A stretch of DNA of 64,000 nt, taken from the NCBI GenBank assembly GCA_963823525.1, contig CAWGLW010000006.1, forward strand, positions 868,001 through 932,000, read 5' to 3'. Each line of letters begins with the position of its first letter. The first letter of the stretch is position 1. The stretch comes from CAWGLW01 sp963823525 (lineage in GTDB: Bacteria; Pseudomonadota; Gammaproteobacteria; Steroidobacterales; Steroidobacteraceae). The notes beneath the pieces were generated by a model, which worked only from the letters and a program-made list of their open reading frames with translations, did no database searches and was not told the DNA's origin. Below are positions 26,520 to 35,954 of this stretch, piece by piece. The position numbers and the translations under genes were made by a program.

Positions 26520-27848
26520 ATGACTGATACCGCTATCCTCGTCATCTCGGCGTCGCTGGTGTTCGCCTACCTGCTCGATGTCATGGGCAGGCAGTTTCGC
26601 CTGCCTTCGGTGGTGCTGCTGATCGGAAGCGGAATCCTTGCGCGCCTGCTGCTTGACTCCCTCGGTATCGAGTTACGTTTCGTCGATACCTATGTGCCAT
26701 TGATTGGCACAATCGGCCTGATATTGATCGTCCTGGAAGGCGCGCTCGACCTGGAGATTCGCCGCGACCGCGCGGGCCTGATCGTTCGCGCATCGACCGC
26801 CGCGCTGGCCGGGTTCTGGCTTTGCCTGTTTGCATTCATCTGGCTGCTCATGAAGCTGCTCGGGCTGACGCCGGCGACAGCCGCGCTGGTTGCGATACCG
26901 TTTGCGGTCATCTCCAGTGCCGTTGCCATCCCCAGCGCGCATGGACTCCCGGCCGAAACACGCGAATTCGTGACCTACGAAAGCGCGCTGTCAGACATTC
27001 TCGGCGTGCTGGTCTTCTATGCCTGGCTGGCGGCGCAGGGATCCATGGAAGTTTTCCTCGGGGATCTGTTCGGCGGCGCAGTCATTTCACTGCTCGTCGC
27101 GGTCGTCGCCGCGCTGGCCGTGTTCTATCTCATTAACCGACTCGAAGGTCATGTGCGTTTCCTTCCGGTGCTTGCCGTGCTGGCGCTGCTGTATGCGGCC
27201 GGCAAACACCTGCATCTCTCGCCGCTGATACTGGTCCTGGTCTGCGGCCTGCTGCTGAACAACCCTCACATGCTCGAATGGAACAAGAAGCTGCGTGAGA
27301 TGCATGACGTCGACTATGACCAGACGCTCAAGGAGTTCAAGGGCGTGGTCGCCGAGCTTACGTTTGCAACCAAGAGTTTCTTCTTCCTGATGCTCGGTTA
27401 CTGGACGGACCTCAGCTTCATGACCGACAAACGAGCCTGGTTAATCGCGATCGCAATGATCGCCGTGATCTACCTGACTCGACTGGCAATACTGGGCATT
27501 CTGCGGCTTCCCGGACTGAAACAACTGTTGTGGCTTGCGCCACGCGGACTCATCACCGTGCTACTGTTCCTCGCGGCGGCCGAGGAAGCCGGAACCCATG
27601 GCTTCCTGATTGGTACGGTGATGCTCGTCGTACTGATCACCTCGGCCAGCACAGCGCTGGCGCATCGCGGCGAACCCGCCGAATCACCGGCTGGAGCGAA
27701 AGGGCCTGACCGCAATGGCAACGGCAAGCGCGCGACCGCACCGGGCAATGTATCGGTCGCCGAAAGCGGAAACAGCGTTGTCGATGCTTCGGTCCAGCGA
27801 CCGGCCAAAGCGCATGCGGCCCCGACCCGGCGCGACCACAACACGTAG
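26520..27848 (+). CDS. Cation:proton antiporter (CPA1/NhaP type)
   Basis: 442 residues with about 10-12 membrane helices and a hydrophilic C-terminal tail of about 60 residues. The membrane part has the Na+/H+ exchanger domain pattern, including LIVLEGALDLE near residue 80 and a conserved polar stretch YESALSDILG near residue 157, where family members bind cation and protons. It exchanges Na+ or K+ for H+. ATG 26520 begins 12 bp after the rubredoxin-HybE stop on the same strand with no terminator seen between, so it may be read with the hydrogenase maturation genes. Confidence 0.88.
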   Translation: MTDTAILVISASLVFAYLLDVMGRQFRLPSVVLLIGSGILARLLLDSLGIELRFVDTYVPLIGTIGLILIVLEGALDLEIRRDRAGLIVRASTAALAGFWLCLFAFIWLLMKLLGLTPATAALVAIPFAVISSAVAIPSAHGLPAETREFVTYESALSDILGVLVFYAWLAAQGSMEVFLGDLFGGAVISLLVAVVAALAVFYLINRLEGHVRFLPVLAVLALLYAAGKHLHLSPLILVLVCGLLLNNPHMLEWNKKLREMHDVDYDQTLKEFKGVVAELTFATKSFFFLMLGYWTDLSFMTDKRAWLIAIAMIAVIYLTRLAILGILRLPGLKQLLWLAPRGLITVLLFLAAAEEAGTHGFLIGTVMLVVLITSASTALAHRGEPAESPAGAKGPDRNGNGKRATAPGNVSVAESGNSVVDASVQRPAKAHAAPTRRDHNT

Positions 27849-27945
27849 CGCGCCCGTGCCATCGGCGCACCTTCGGGCACATGACCACATGCAATTCATT
27901 CAAAACCCTCGCCGTAGCAGGACGATCAGACCGTATCGCCGATCT

Positions 27946-29034
27946 TTAGAACGTATACCCCAGCGAAGTGACGATGCCGTAGTCGTATTTTGACTTCGCC
28001 GTCTCCCCGGGTTCGCTGTCCGCACTGCCGTACAAATTGATCTCCCAGTACAGGTCCTTGACGATCTCGTAGCGCGTGTACAGTTTTCCCTCCGAGCGGA
28101 GCCGACCGGCCTCGGTAAGACTGGGATAGGCGACGAGCGAAGCACCGATATCCGCGGACAGTGGGCTGAATCGATACAGGTCGTAGTTGAGCCCTAACAC
28201 CGCTTCGAGATTTACTTTCTCCGGTTCATCCGAATAATCCTCGCGTGAGATGTTTGAACCGACCATCCACGAGAGTTCGTGCAGGCTGTTCTGGATCATG
28301 AATCCGCCATAGCCTGCGCCCAGGGTCGTTCGCAGCAGCAGACCGAGTTCGTCATTGGACTCCGCTCCCAGCCACGCGGACCAGAAGCGCTTGTCGGGCA
28401 GGTAGCGCCTGTACCCGCCCGTCACGTTGAATCGCTCTGAATTCGGATTGTTATCTTGCTGCGTGACTGTCGTCGCTGCATCGAGGGACCACTGCCGTTT
28501 GGTCGAACGAAGCTTCAAGCCCCCTGCGAAATTGAACTGCGTGACGGCGCTGGCCTTCGTATAGTTATAGCCCGCGCTCACATTGCCCTTGAGCCGATCG
28601 AACAGATCACCCTGTTCGATCGGCGACACGCGCACAATCTGCGTAAGCTCCAGCTCCCAGGGGTCGATGTCCTCTCCGGCCGCAAGTGTCAGCACCTGGC
28701 CTTGCTTTGAAGGCTGCGGAGCCGTACCGAAGTACTTCAGCCCGTTGCTGAGCTCAACCTCCAGGTACTGGTTGCTCTTGAGACTCGCGACCTGCTCCCA
28801 CTTGATATTCACCGTAAACATTGTGTCGGTCTTGAAGGTCAGCTGCCCGTGACTCAGGCCTTTGACTTCACCGGTCAGGTGGTCGCCGTTACGGAGGATC
28901 ACGACGTCTGTCTTCGGCGCCGCCAGCGCAGCCCGATCGACCGGCATAATCGACAACAACGCGACCCAGGCCGCGCACAAGCATGGCGCGCTTCGCCGCT
29001 GGGAAGTCCGTGTCAATAGGCCAGGTTTATGCAT
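27946..29034 (-). CDS. DUF481 outer-membrane protein
   Basis: 362 residues. A signal peptide (cleavage near AALA-APK, about residue 38) precedes a small N-terminal domain with VVILRNGDHLTGEVKGL, then a DUF481 beta-barrel of alternating hydrophobic and aromatic strands ending in YGIVTSLGYTF, a C-terminal outer-membrane signature with terminal Phe. Members are salt-stress or housekeeping porin-like proteins; function is poorly defined. Start 29034 has GGGAG seven bases upstream. Lies 188 bp downstream of the large mechanosensitive channel gene; that gap shows nothing recognisable. Confidence 0.85.
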   Translation of the reverse strand: MHKPGLLTRTSQRRSAPCLCAAWVALLSIMPVDRAALAAPKTDVVILRNGDHLTGEVKGLSHGQLTFKTDTMFTVNIKWEQVASLKSNQYLEVELSNGLKYFGTAPQPSKQGQVLTLAAGEDIDPWELELTQIVRVSPIEQGDLFDRLKGNVSAGYNYTKASAVTQFNFAGGLKLRSTKRQWSLDAATTVTQQDNNPNSERFNVTGGYRRYLPDKRFWSAWLGAESNDELGLLLRTTLGAGYGGFMIQNSLHELSWMVGSNISREDYSDEPEKVNLEAVLGLNYDLYRFSPLSADIGASLVAYPSLTEAGRLRSEGKLYTRYEIVKDLYWEINLYGSADSEPGETAKSKYDYGIVTSLGYTF

Positions 29035-29222
29035 GGATCCGCTCCCGATTCGAGGCGCAACTATGCCACAGGCGCAGGGTCGTGTCGGTGACCCGGCCCT
29101 GCAGCAGAAGGTCATAGAGCCGAACGGATCGACCCGGCGCGAGGGGTCGGCGGTCCGGCAAATCACAGCCTTAGCGCCGGATGATTCGCTAACGTCTTTT
29201 CGCGATTTCAGCCCCCGGCGGT

Positions 29223-32200
29223 TTATTGATCGGACAAATCAGGCCTGGACGATGCGGGCCTCGTCGAGGTCGCTGCAGCCGCATGGTCGGGCGCAACCAT
29301 CTGGATCGAAACAGGCGTATCCGCAACCAGGTGTACATCCCGCTGCGGGAACGCAATCGTGACACCGTTCTCGCGGAAGATTCGGTCTATTTGCTTGTGC
29401 AGAGAATCGACCGTGGAGAACAACGCACTGCCGGACTCGATCCAGACGTAGAGCCGGAAATGAATCGCATCGACACCGAACAATTCAAAGACCACGTTGG
29501 GTTTTGGGGCGGCCGAAACCCACGGTACCTTCGAAGCCGCCTCGAGCAGCAACTGCTCGACAACGGCGGGATCGGAGCCGTAGGCGGCACCGACTGCCAC
29601 CTGTACGCGCCGGCGCGTATCGGTCAAAGTCCAGTTCGTCACCTGGGTCGTCACCAGATCCTTGTTAGGAATGATCAACTCGCGACCGTCAAAATCCTTC
29701 ACGGTCGTCGCTCGCACCTGAATCCTCGTCACGACTCCGGACTTATCGCCAATCGCGATCACGTCACCGATTCTCACCTGCTGTTCAGTCAGCAGCATCA
29801 ATCCGGCGACAAAATTCGCGACGCTCTCCTGCAAGCCAAAGCCCAGTCCCACCGAAAGCCCGGCCGCCAGCCATTGCATGTTCGACCAACTCACCTGCAG
29901 CACTGAGAAAGCGACCAGGACACCGACGATCAGCACAACGTAACGAACCAGTGTCACGGTCGCATAGCGTGGGCCGATGCCTTTCATCGAGAGATCGAGC
30001 GTGCGAGTGCCAAAGATCACCGGCAATGCCCAGAAAGCCAGCAGGCTTCCGCCGAGTACAATGACGAACAGAAACAGGTCGGCGACTGTGACGGCCTCAA
30101 CACCATCCCCCGACTCGGCCCACCAGAGCGGAACGGACTTCAGGTAGCTCAGGGCCTCCAGCACAGCATCCCAGACCCAGAGCATCGCCAGGCCCGCAAC
30201 GATCGAAATCACGATCAGAGCGAGCCTGTTGCGGCCACGAAGCAGATCGGACTTGCCATCCTCGACCGCCGCGGGATCCGCAGCGGGCATCGCGGCGGAA
30301 ATAACTGTCCGAGTCGCCAGGTAAATGCCCATGATGGCCGCCGAACCGACGATCGCACGGGCGGCATCGTACGGGCCCAGGGCATATCCAGCCAGCACGG
30401 CCAGGATAAAAACCACAGGAATACTCATCGCCGCGAGGTAGCCGAGAACCGGAAGCAGGGAATAGCCACCGACGCTCTCCGCCTCGAACTGACCCGGCGA
30501 CTTGAGTGCCGGGCGCACGAGCCCGTCGATGACCCAGGCAATGGTCAGTGCGGCCAGGATCAGGCAGACACGGGTCGCTGCCACCGCATCTTCCTCCCCG
30601 CCATGACGATACGCCACGGCGCACAGGAACGCGCCAAGCATCGCGACCGGGGCCAGTGCCAGCCGCGCGGCGGAGCGGTAGGCAAGCGCGGCAACCCCCG
30701 CAAACTCGGGCCGGGACTGCACGACCGGGCCTGCCGGCGCGTAGAGCGCCCGTATCAATGGTATCGCGAACACGCTCACGGCGATCACGGGTAAAGCATC
30801 GGACAGCGCATCGAGCCCCGGCGGGATATCCGAACTGGCATCCGCGATTAATCCGAGCAGCTCACCGGTCAGGTAAACCACGAACCCCCAGCAACCGGCG
30901 CGCAATATCGGGGGCAATATCATCCGGCGAATCCGTTCAGGCCCCGTGCTATGAGGGACCCGCCGCATGAATTCGGCCGAACGAATCTTTATGCGGTGAC
31001 TGATGAACAACGCAGCGGCCACCACGGCCAAGAACAGCCAGAACAGGTAAGAATGCTCGGACTGCCACCGCGCGATGGCACCGCCGGCCCCCTCCCAGAG
31101 CGCAGGCGAGAAGAGCAACGGCAGCGCACGTATTCCGCGCCCGATCTCGCCTCTCTCTATCGGGGGAAGGCCCGGCACCCAGACCTGCCGGCTGAGCAGG
31201 TATTCGCGATAGTCGCTGACCTTGGCTGCAAGCCTCTGTTGCTGTTCTCTCTGCTCAGTGAGAGCAGCAAGGTACAGGTCCGCATCGCGTGAGGACTGCT
31301 GCAAAAGCTGCAGGCGTGAATCGAACAACTCGGCCGCGGCCGACCGTACCGCTGCCTCATCCTCGGGAGGCAGATCCGGCAGGCTCTGCAGCAGGTCGGT
31401 CACTGCGCGCCCGGGGTCCCTCTCAAATTTCACGAGCTCGCGCTTGACGTCGACCAGGTCCATCTGTATCTGCCCGAGTTGTTCCGGGGCCCACTGCACC
31501 GTCGCTACGGAACTCTCGTCGGCTCGCAGCGTATCCAGTGTGTCGACAATCAGCTTCTCAGCCGCCGTGCTGCGACCCAGCAGTTGCAGAGCCGCGTTAA
31601 CCCGCTTTCGCGTGTCATCGACGACAGCGATCTGCTTCTCGAGAACCTCCAGGTCTGCATTGCTCAGCAGGGCAAGCTGCCGGGGCGACTCGGGTCCGAC
31701 CTGCGCTGCCGCGATCTCCGCGTTGGCCTCCGCCAGCGCCTTGAGGCGCGGATACTTTTCGTAAAGCACCTGGTCCGCGATCTGTGCCTCCGTTGATAAC
31801 AGGGCTCGCCGCCGATCCGACGTTGCCGTTCTCATAAGGGCTGCGGTCGCGGCACTCGCCGCCGCTTCTCTTTGCGCCAGCTGCATCCTGACAATCAGAA
31901 GTTGCTCTCGAAGATCCGCACCGTCGCGCCGCGCCTCAAGATGCTGCATGCGTGCAATCAACGCGAGTTCCTCGGCCTGAGCGAGCAGTATGCTGGTGCC
32001 GGTTCCCGGACGGGTGACGGACGCGGCCTGAATCTGGGTCTTGGTATCGCGAACAGCGTCAAGGTCATCGCGCGCCTTGGCAAGATCCGTTCCCAGCGCA
32101 GGTCGCTGAGACCTTGACTCATTTAATTCCTGGTTCAGCGAACTGGCTCGCTCCTGCGCCGAGCGGGCCGCTGCCTCGGCTTCCGAGAGCGAAATTTCCA

Positions 32201-32606
32201 GCTTCGCGTCACTGAGCTTCTCGATTTCGACGGGCTGCGCAGCGCTGGCTGGCAGCGAGAGTTTCTCCTTGCCTTCCCGGATCAATACCGGTGCTGCCGC
32301 CTGCTCTTCCGCCAGCGCTTGCGCGCTCGCAAGGTCCTCGGCCGCCTGTTTCAGAAAAGCGTCGGCTTTGTCGAGCGTCTCTGTCGCGCGCGCGCGCGTC
32401 GCATGATCCAGCGTCGTATCGTCCTGGACCCGGGCGCGGCTGGCCTCGATGCTCTGCTTCAGTTCCGTCACGCTGGGGCGCGCCGCTTCCTGCGACATCG
32501 CCGGCTGAAGCGCCAGCACGCCGACAGCCAGCCACAACGCCACTCCACAACAGCCGCGGAAAGGCGGCCAGGAGCCGAATTGCGAAAGAGAATACCAGGC
32601 AATCAA
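29223..32606 (-). CDS. Large MscS-family mechanosensitive channel (MscK/KefA-like)
   Basis: 1127 residues. A signal peptide (to about residue 38) leads to a long periplasmic coiled-coil-rich domain (about 40-500), then about 10-11 membrane helices, and a C-terminal MscS core (about 890-1090) with the pore-lining Gly/Ala-rich LSVGLGFGLQESVANFVAG and IGDKSGVVTRIQVRATTV. This is the MscK/YjeP layout, acting as a turgor-release valve. The start codon is read as TTG 32606; no strong Shine-Dalgarno is seen, and an internal GTG near residue 22 cannot be excluded. Divergent from the cytochrome gene. Confidence 0.9.
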   Translation of the reverse strand: MIAWYSLSQFGSWPPFRGCCGVALWLAVGVLALQPAMSQEAARPSVTELKQSIEASRARVQDDTTLDHATRARATETLDKADAFLKQAAEDLASAQALAEEQAAAPVLIREGKEKLSLPASAAQPVEIEKLSDAKLEISLSEAEAAARSAQERASSLNQELNESRSQRPALGTDLAKARDDLDAVRDTKTQIQAASVTRPGTGTSILLAQAEELALIARMQHLEARRDGADLREQLLIVRMQLAQREAAASAATAALMRTATSDRRRALLSTEAQIADQVLYEKYPRLKALAEANAEIAAAQVGPESPRQLALLSNADLEVLEKQIAVVDDTRKRVNAALQLLGRSTAAEKLIVDTLDTLRADESSVATVQWAPEQLGQIQMDLVDVKRELVKFERDPGRAVTDLLQSLPDLPPEDEAAVRSAAAELFDSRLQLLQQSSRDADLYLAALTEQREQQQRLAAKVSDYREYLLSRQVWVPGLPPIERGEIGRGIRALPLLFSPALWEGAGGAIARWQSEHSYLFWLFLAVVAAALFISHRIKIRSAEFMRRVPHSTGPERIRRMILPPILRAGCWGFVVYLTGELLGLIADASSDIPPGLDALSDALPVIAVSVFAIPLIRALYAPAGPVVQSRPEFAGVAALAYRSAARLALAPVAMLGAFLCAVAYRHGGEEDAVAATRVCLILAALTIAWVIDGLVRPALKSPGQFEAESVGGYSLLPVLGYLAAMSIPVVFILAVLAGYALGPYDAARAIVGSAAIMGIYLATRTVISAAMPAADPAAVEDGKSDLLRGRNRLALIVISIVAGLAMLWVWDAVLEALSYLKSVPLWWAESGDGVEAVTVADLFLFVIVLGGSLLAFWALPVIFGTRTLDLSMKGIGPRYATVTLVRYVVLIVGVLVAFSVLQVSWSNMQWLAAGLSVGLGFGLQESVANFVAGLMLLTEQQVRIGDVIAIGDKSGVVTRIQVRATTVKDFDGRELIIPNKDLVTTQVTNWTLTDTRRRVQVAVGAAYGSDPAVVEQLLLEAASKVPWVSAAPKPNVVFELFGVDAIHFRLYVWIESGSALFSTVDSLHKQIDRIFRENGVTIAFPQRDVHLVADTPVSIQMVAPDHAAAATSTRPASSRPDLSDQ

Positions 32607-32845
32607 TGTTGTAATCCGGCCTCACTCGGCGCGACTTGGCTGAGCAACAAGATCGTCGTAGACGTACTTTGATCCGACGAGCCACGTTGGACCAAGGTCC
32701 GTCACCTGAGGGACAATGCCGCCATTGCACTCTGCCGCATTGTAGCGACCGCAGTGGCAGATGCGTAATGTTCGCTGCCGCCACTGTGATTGCCCGCAGC
32801 AGGGCCGGTGTAAATTAACCATCCGATCAGGGCCGCTACCGCATC
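32607..32845. promoter_or_regulatory. Divergent intergenic region with inverted repeats
   Basis: 239 bp between the channel gene (-) and cytochrome gene (+). Contains a 12-bp palindrome GGACCAAGGTCC (32689-32700), a possible operator, and a longer imperfect hairpin CAGTGGCAG / CTGCCgCCACTG (32752-32760 and 32775-32786). No clear -35/-10 pair identified. Confidence 0.35.
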
Positions 32846-35248
32846 ATGACATCGCGCAAAAAGACCGCCTCCAGCCCTTCAGAGACACCCGCGCCGGTAC
32901 CCTCCGCGCAGGCGCGAGGTCGAAACTGGTTGCTCGGTGCAGTCATCGCTGCCCTTGCCGCTATCGCGCTGGTTATCTGGTTCTACGGCACATCGCGTGA
33001 CGTTGATGCTGTTACGCCGGTACCGACTCCATCCGCTGACAGGCCCGCCGCAGGCTTCGTTGGTTCGGATGCATGCGCCGATTGTCACGCCAGCGAGTAC
33101 GAAACATGGCGAAAATCACAGCATGCAATGGCCATGCAGGTGGCCACTGAGGACACCGTCCTCGGCGATTTTTCCGGGACGGACTTCGCGCACCAGGGCG
33201 TGACTTCGAAATTCTTCCGCCGCGATGGCCGCTTCATGGTTCGCACTGACGGGCCCGACGGCGAGCTGGCCGACTTTGAAATCGCACATACGTTCGGCGT
33301 CTACCCGTTGCAGCAGTACCTGGTGGAGTTGCCCGGCGGGCACGTACAGGCGCTTTCAGTCGCGTGGGACAGCCGGCCGGCGGCACAGGGCGGCCAGCGC
33401 TGGTTTCATCTTTATCCAGACGAGATCATTGATCACGCCGATGAACTGCACTGGACACGGCGGCAGCAGAACTGGAACTACATGTGCGCAGATTGTCACT
33501 CAACCCATCTGCAGAAAAACTACGACCCCGCGACGCAGACCTACGCAACGACCTGGTCGGAAATCAGCGTCGGCTGCGAAGCCTGCCACGGTCCCGGTTC
33601 GAACCACGTTGAGATAAGCCGCGCGAGACCCGCTGGCGAAATGATGCCCGACAACGGGTTGACGGTAAATCTCAGTGCGCGCCGCAAAGCGAGCTGGACC
33701 ATCGACCCGGATAGCGGAAACGCGGCACGCAACCCACGACGCGAATCGGATGCTGAAATCGGCGTCTGCGCGCAGTGTCATGCGCGGCGCGGACAATTCA
33801 GCGGCAACTACCGGCCGGGTGATCGTTTCGAAGATCATTACCGTCCGGCCCTGCTCGATGAGCAGCTCTACTATCCGGATGGCCAGCAACGCGACGAGGT
33901 GTACAACTGGGGCTCATTCCTGTCCAGCCGCATGTACGCTCACGGCGTAACCTGCGGTGACTGCCACGACCCGCACACCCAGCAGTTGCGGGCACCGGGG
34001 AATGCGGTCTGCGCGCAATGTCACCTGGCCTCGAAATACGACAGCGAAGCGCATCATTTCCATGCCGCAGGAACGGCAGGCAGCGAATGCAGGTCCTGCC
34101 ACATGAAGACCGAGACGTACATGGTTGTCGATCCGAGGCATGACCACAGTTTCCGCATACCGCGGCCAGACCTCTCCACCCCCTTTGGCGTTCCCGATGC
34201 GTGTACGCAGTGCCACGTGAATGCCGGGCTCGCGATCTCTGCAGAAATGGCGGCGGCCGAGATACGCAATCGCTACCCGGAACCGAAATCCGGTTTCCAG
34301 AATTTTGTCGACGCATTTGAAGCCGCAGACCGGGGTGACCCCGGCGCCTCGTACCCGCTTCTGCAGGTGGCGGCAGATCCGAATCAGTCCGCCATCGCGC
34401 GCGCATCGGCCCTCAGCCGCATGTCGCGGCAACCGACACGGGAGGCGCTGGTGATTGCGACCTCGGCACTCAAGGATCCGAGTTCGCTGGTCCGGCGCTC
34501 GGCACTCGAGGTTATCGAGCAACTGCCGCCCGTAAATCGTCAGGCGGCGATCCCGCTGCTGAAGGATCCGGTGCGCAGCGTACGCCTGCAGGCGGCCCGC
34601 ACGCTCGCCCCGATGGCTGCCGACGCCCTCGGAGCCGGGGCAGCGCCCGCGTATGAAAATGCCGAGCAGGAGTACATCGCCGCCGAAGCGTTCAACGCCG
34701 ACCGGCCGGAATCGCGGACCAACCTCGGTGGATTCCTGGCCCTGCGGAGCCGTTACGATGACAGCGAGGATCAATATCGCGCGGCGCTGAAGCTCGATCC
34801 GCTCTACGTTCCCGCGTGGATCAACCTGGCCGACCTGAAGCGCACCCAGGGCCAGGAAGCCGCTGCCGAGGGTGTCATACGCGAGGCGTTGCAGGTGGTC
34901 CCCGATAGCGCAGCGCTGCACCACTCGATGGGCCTGTCACTGGTGCGCCAGCAACGCAGCGCCCTCGCGGAGCTGGAGCTCGCCGTCGAGCTCGATCCGG
35001 GCAATACTCGATTCGCCTACGTACTGGCCGTGGCTCAGCATTCTTCCGGCCAGGAAAGCACCGCGATCAGTACGCTGGAGCAGGCCCTGCGCACAGCGCC
35101 GAACAACGCCGAGCTGCTCTCAGCCCTCGCCAGCTACCACGCCGCTGCCGGTCACCGGGCGAGCGCGCTGGGCTACGCGGAAAGGATTCTCGAGCTCTAC
35201 CCGAACGATCCCAACGCCGCGGAACTCGTACGTTCACTGCAGGACTGA
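32846..35248 (+). CDS. Octaheme c-type cytochrome with HEAT and TPR repeats
   Basis: 800 residues. One N-terminal membrane helix (about 29-46) tethers a periplasmic protein with eight CxxCH heme sites between residue 77 and about 460: CADCH, CADCH, CEACH, CAQCH, CGDCH, CAQCH, CRSCH and CTQCH. Behind them come about 100 residues of short helical repeats (HEAT-like, QPTREALVIATSALKDPSSLVRRSALEV) and then four or more TPR units (about 605-795), a protein-docking scaffold. Cytochromes of the c554/NrfB-like class move electrons or reduce nitrogen or sulfur compounds, but no catalytic-heme motif (CxxCK) is visible. Probably an electron carrier or scaffolded oxidoreductase; substrate unknown. Confidence 0.85.
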   Translation: MTSRKKTASSPSETPAPVPSAQARGRNWLLGAVIAALAAIALVIWFYGTSRDVDAVTPVPTPSADRPAAGFVGSDACADCHASEYETWRKSQHAMAMQVATEDTVLGDFSGTDFAHQGVTSKFFRRDGRFMVRTDGPDGELADFEIAHTFGVYPLQQYLVELPGGHVQALSVAWDSRPAAQGGQRWFHLYPDEIIDHADELHWTRRQQNWNYMCADCHSTHLQKNYDPATQTYATTWSEISVGCEACHGPGSNHVEISRARPAGEMMPDNGLTVNLSARRKASWTIDPDSGNAARNPRRESDAEIGVCAQCHARRGQFSGNYRPGDRFEDHYRPALLDEQLYYPDGQQRDEVYNWGSFLSSRMYAHGVTCGDCHDPHTQQLRAPGNAVCAQCHLASKYDSEAHHFHAAGTAGSECRSCHMKTETYMVVDPRHDHSFRIPRPDLSTPFGVPDACTQCHVNAGLAISAEMAAAEIRNRYPEPKSGFQNFVDAFEAADRGDPGASYPLLQVAADPNQSAIARASALSRMSRQPTREALVIATSALKDPSSLVRRSALEVIEQLPPVNRQAAIPLLKDPVRSVRLQAARTLAPMAADALGAGAAPAYENAEQEYIAAEAFNADRPESRTNLGGFLALRSRYDDSEDQYRAALKLDPLYVPAWINLADLKRTQGQEAAAEGVIREALQVVPDSAALHHSMGLSLVRQQRSALAELELAVELDPGNTRFAYVLAVAQHSSGQESTAISTLEQALRTAPNNAELLSALASYHAAAGHRASALGYAERILELYPNDPNAAELVRSLQD

Positions 35249-35270
35249 GCGGCAAGTACCGGGCAAACTG

Positions 35271-35954
35271 CTACCCGGCCGGGTCATTATTCACTGCGGC
35301 GAGTCCAGGAATCTCGCTCGACTCGATGATGGTTGTGCCGGGCTGCGCAGACAGGGCCGTATTCACCATCGCAACGGCAATGTCGCTTGCGGCAACCGGC
35401 TTCCAGCGCGCAGGCGCCATGCGCAGCAGAAATTCACCAACGCCTTCCCCCGGGCGTGCCTCTTCACGCTGCCCGGCGATCACCGAGGGCCGGAAGATGG
35501 CAAGACCGGGCCAGTCCATGTGGCCGAGCGCCTGCTCGAGGTCGCCCTTGACCCGCGAGTAAAAGAAGGGTGAGCGTGGACTGGCACCCATCGCGCTGAC
35601 CAGCGAGAAATGTCGCGCACCTTCCGCCCGTGTAACCTGCGCGAGCGCAAGCGGATAGGCAAAGTCGATCTGCCTGAACCGCGCTTTTGAACCTGCCTTG
35701 CGCATCGTGCTGCCCAGCGCGCAAAACACGTGATCGGCCGCCAGCTCCGGGCCGATCTCGGCGAGGCGATCAAACTCCGTGACGACCTGGCGGACCCTGG
35801 GATTCCGGGCCGCCGGGCCGATATCGCGCCGCGTAATCACGATCACTCGCCGATATGCCGGCTCGTCCAGCAGGCGGGCCAGGCAGTGCCCGCCTACCAG
35901 CCCGGTGGCTCCGGCCAGCAGCGCAGTCAGCGACTGCCGCCCCTTTGGGTTCAT
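35271..35954 (-). CDS. NAD(P)-binding atypical SDR (TIP30/HTATIP2-like)
   Basis: 227 residues, a Rossmann-fold protein. The nucleotide loop is AGATGLVGGHC near the N-terminus; HFSLVSAMGASPRSPFFYSRVKGDLEQAL supplies the Ser...Tyr-x3-Lys-like arrangement (YSRVK). IFRPSVIAGQR is typical of the oligomerising NAD(P)H-binding subgroup that includes TIP30 and YwnB-like proteins. Substrate unknown. The start ATG overlaps the stop of the DUF885 gene (ATGA), so the two are translationally coupled. Confidence 0.85.
   Translation of the reverse strand: MNPKGRQSLTALLAGATGLVGGHCLARLLDEPAYRRVIVITRRDIGPAARNPRVRQVVTEFDRLAEIGPELAADHVFCALGSTMRKAGSKARFRQIDFAYPLALAQVTRAEGARHFSLVSAMGASPRSPFFYSRVKGDLEQALGHMDWPGLAIFRPSVIAGQREEARPGEGVGEFLLRMAPARWKPVAASDIAVAMVNTALSAQPGTTIIESSEIPGLAAVNNDPAG

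Noticed and set aside
33590..33615. tRNA-like TTCGAAC segment
   Set aside because: It lies inside the multiheme cytochrome gene and has no cloverleaf around it; chance match.
35259..35278. Terminator between the cytochrome gene and the SDR gene
   Set aside because: CCGGG/CCCGG pairing is only 5 bp with a 10-base loop and no T tract.
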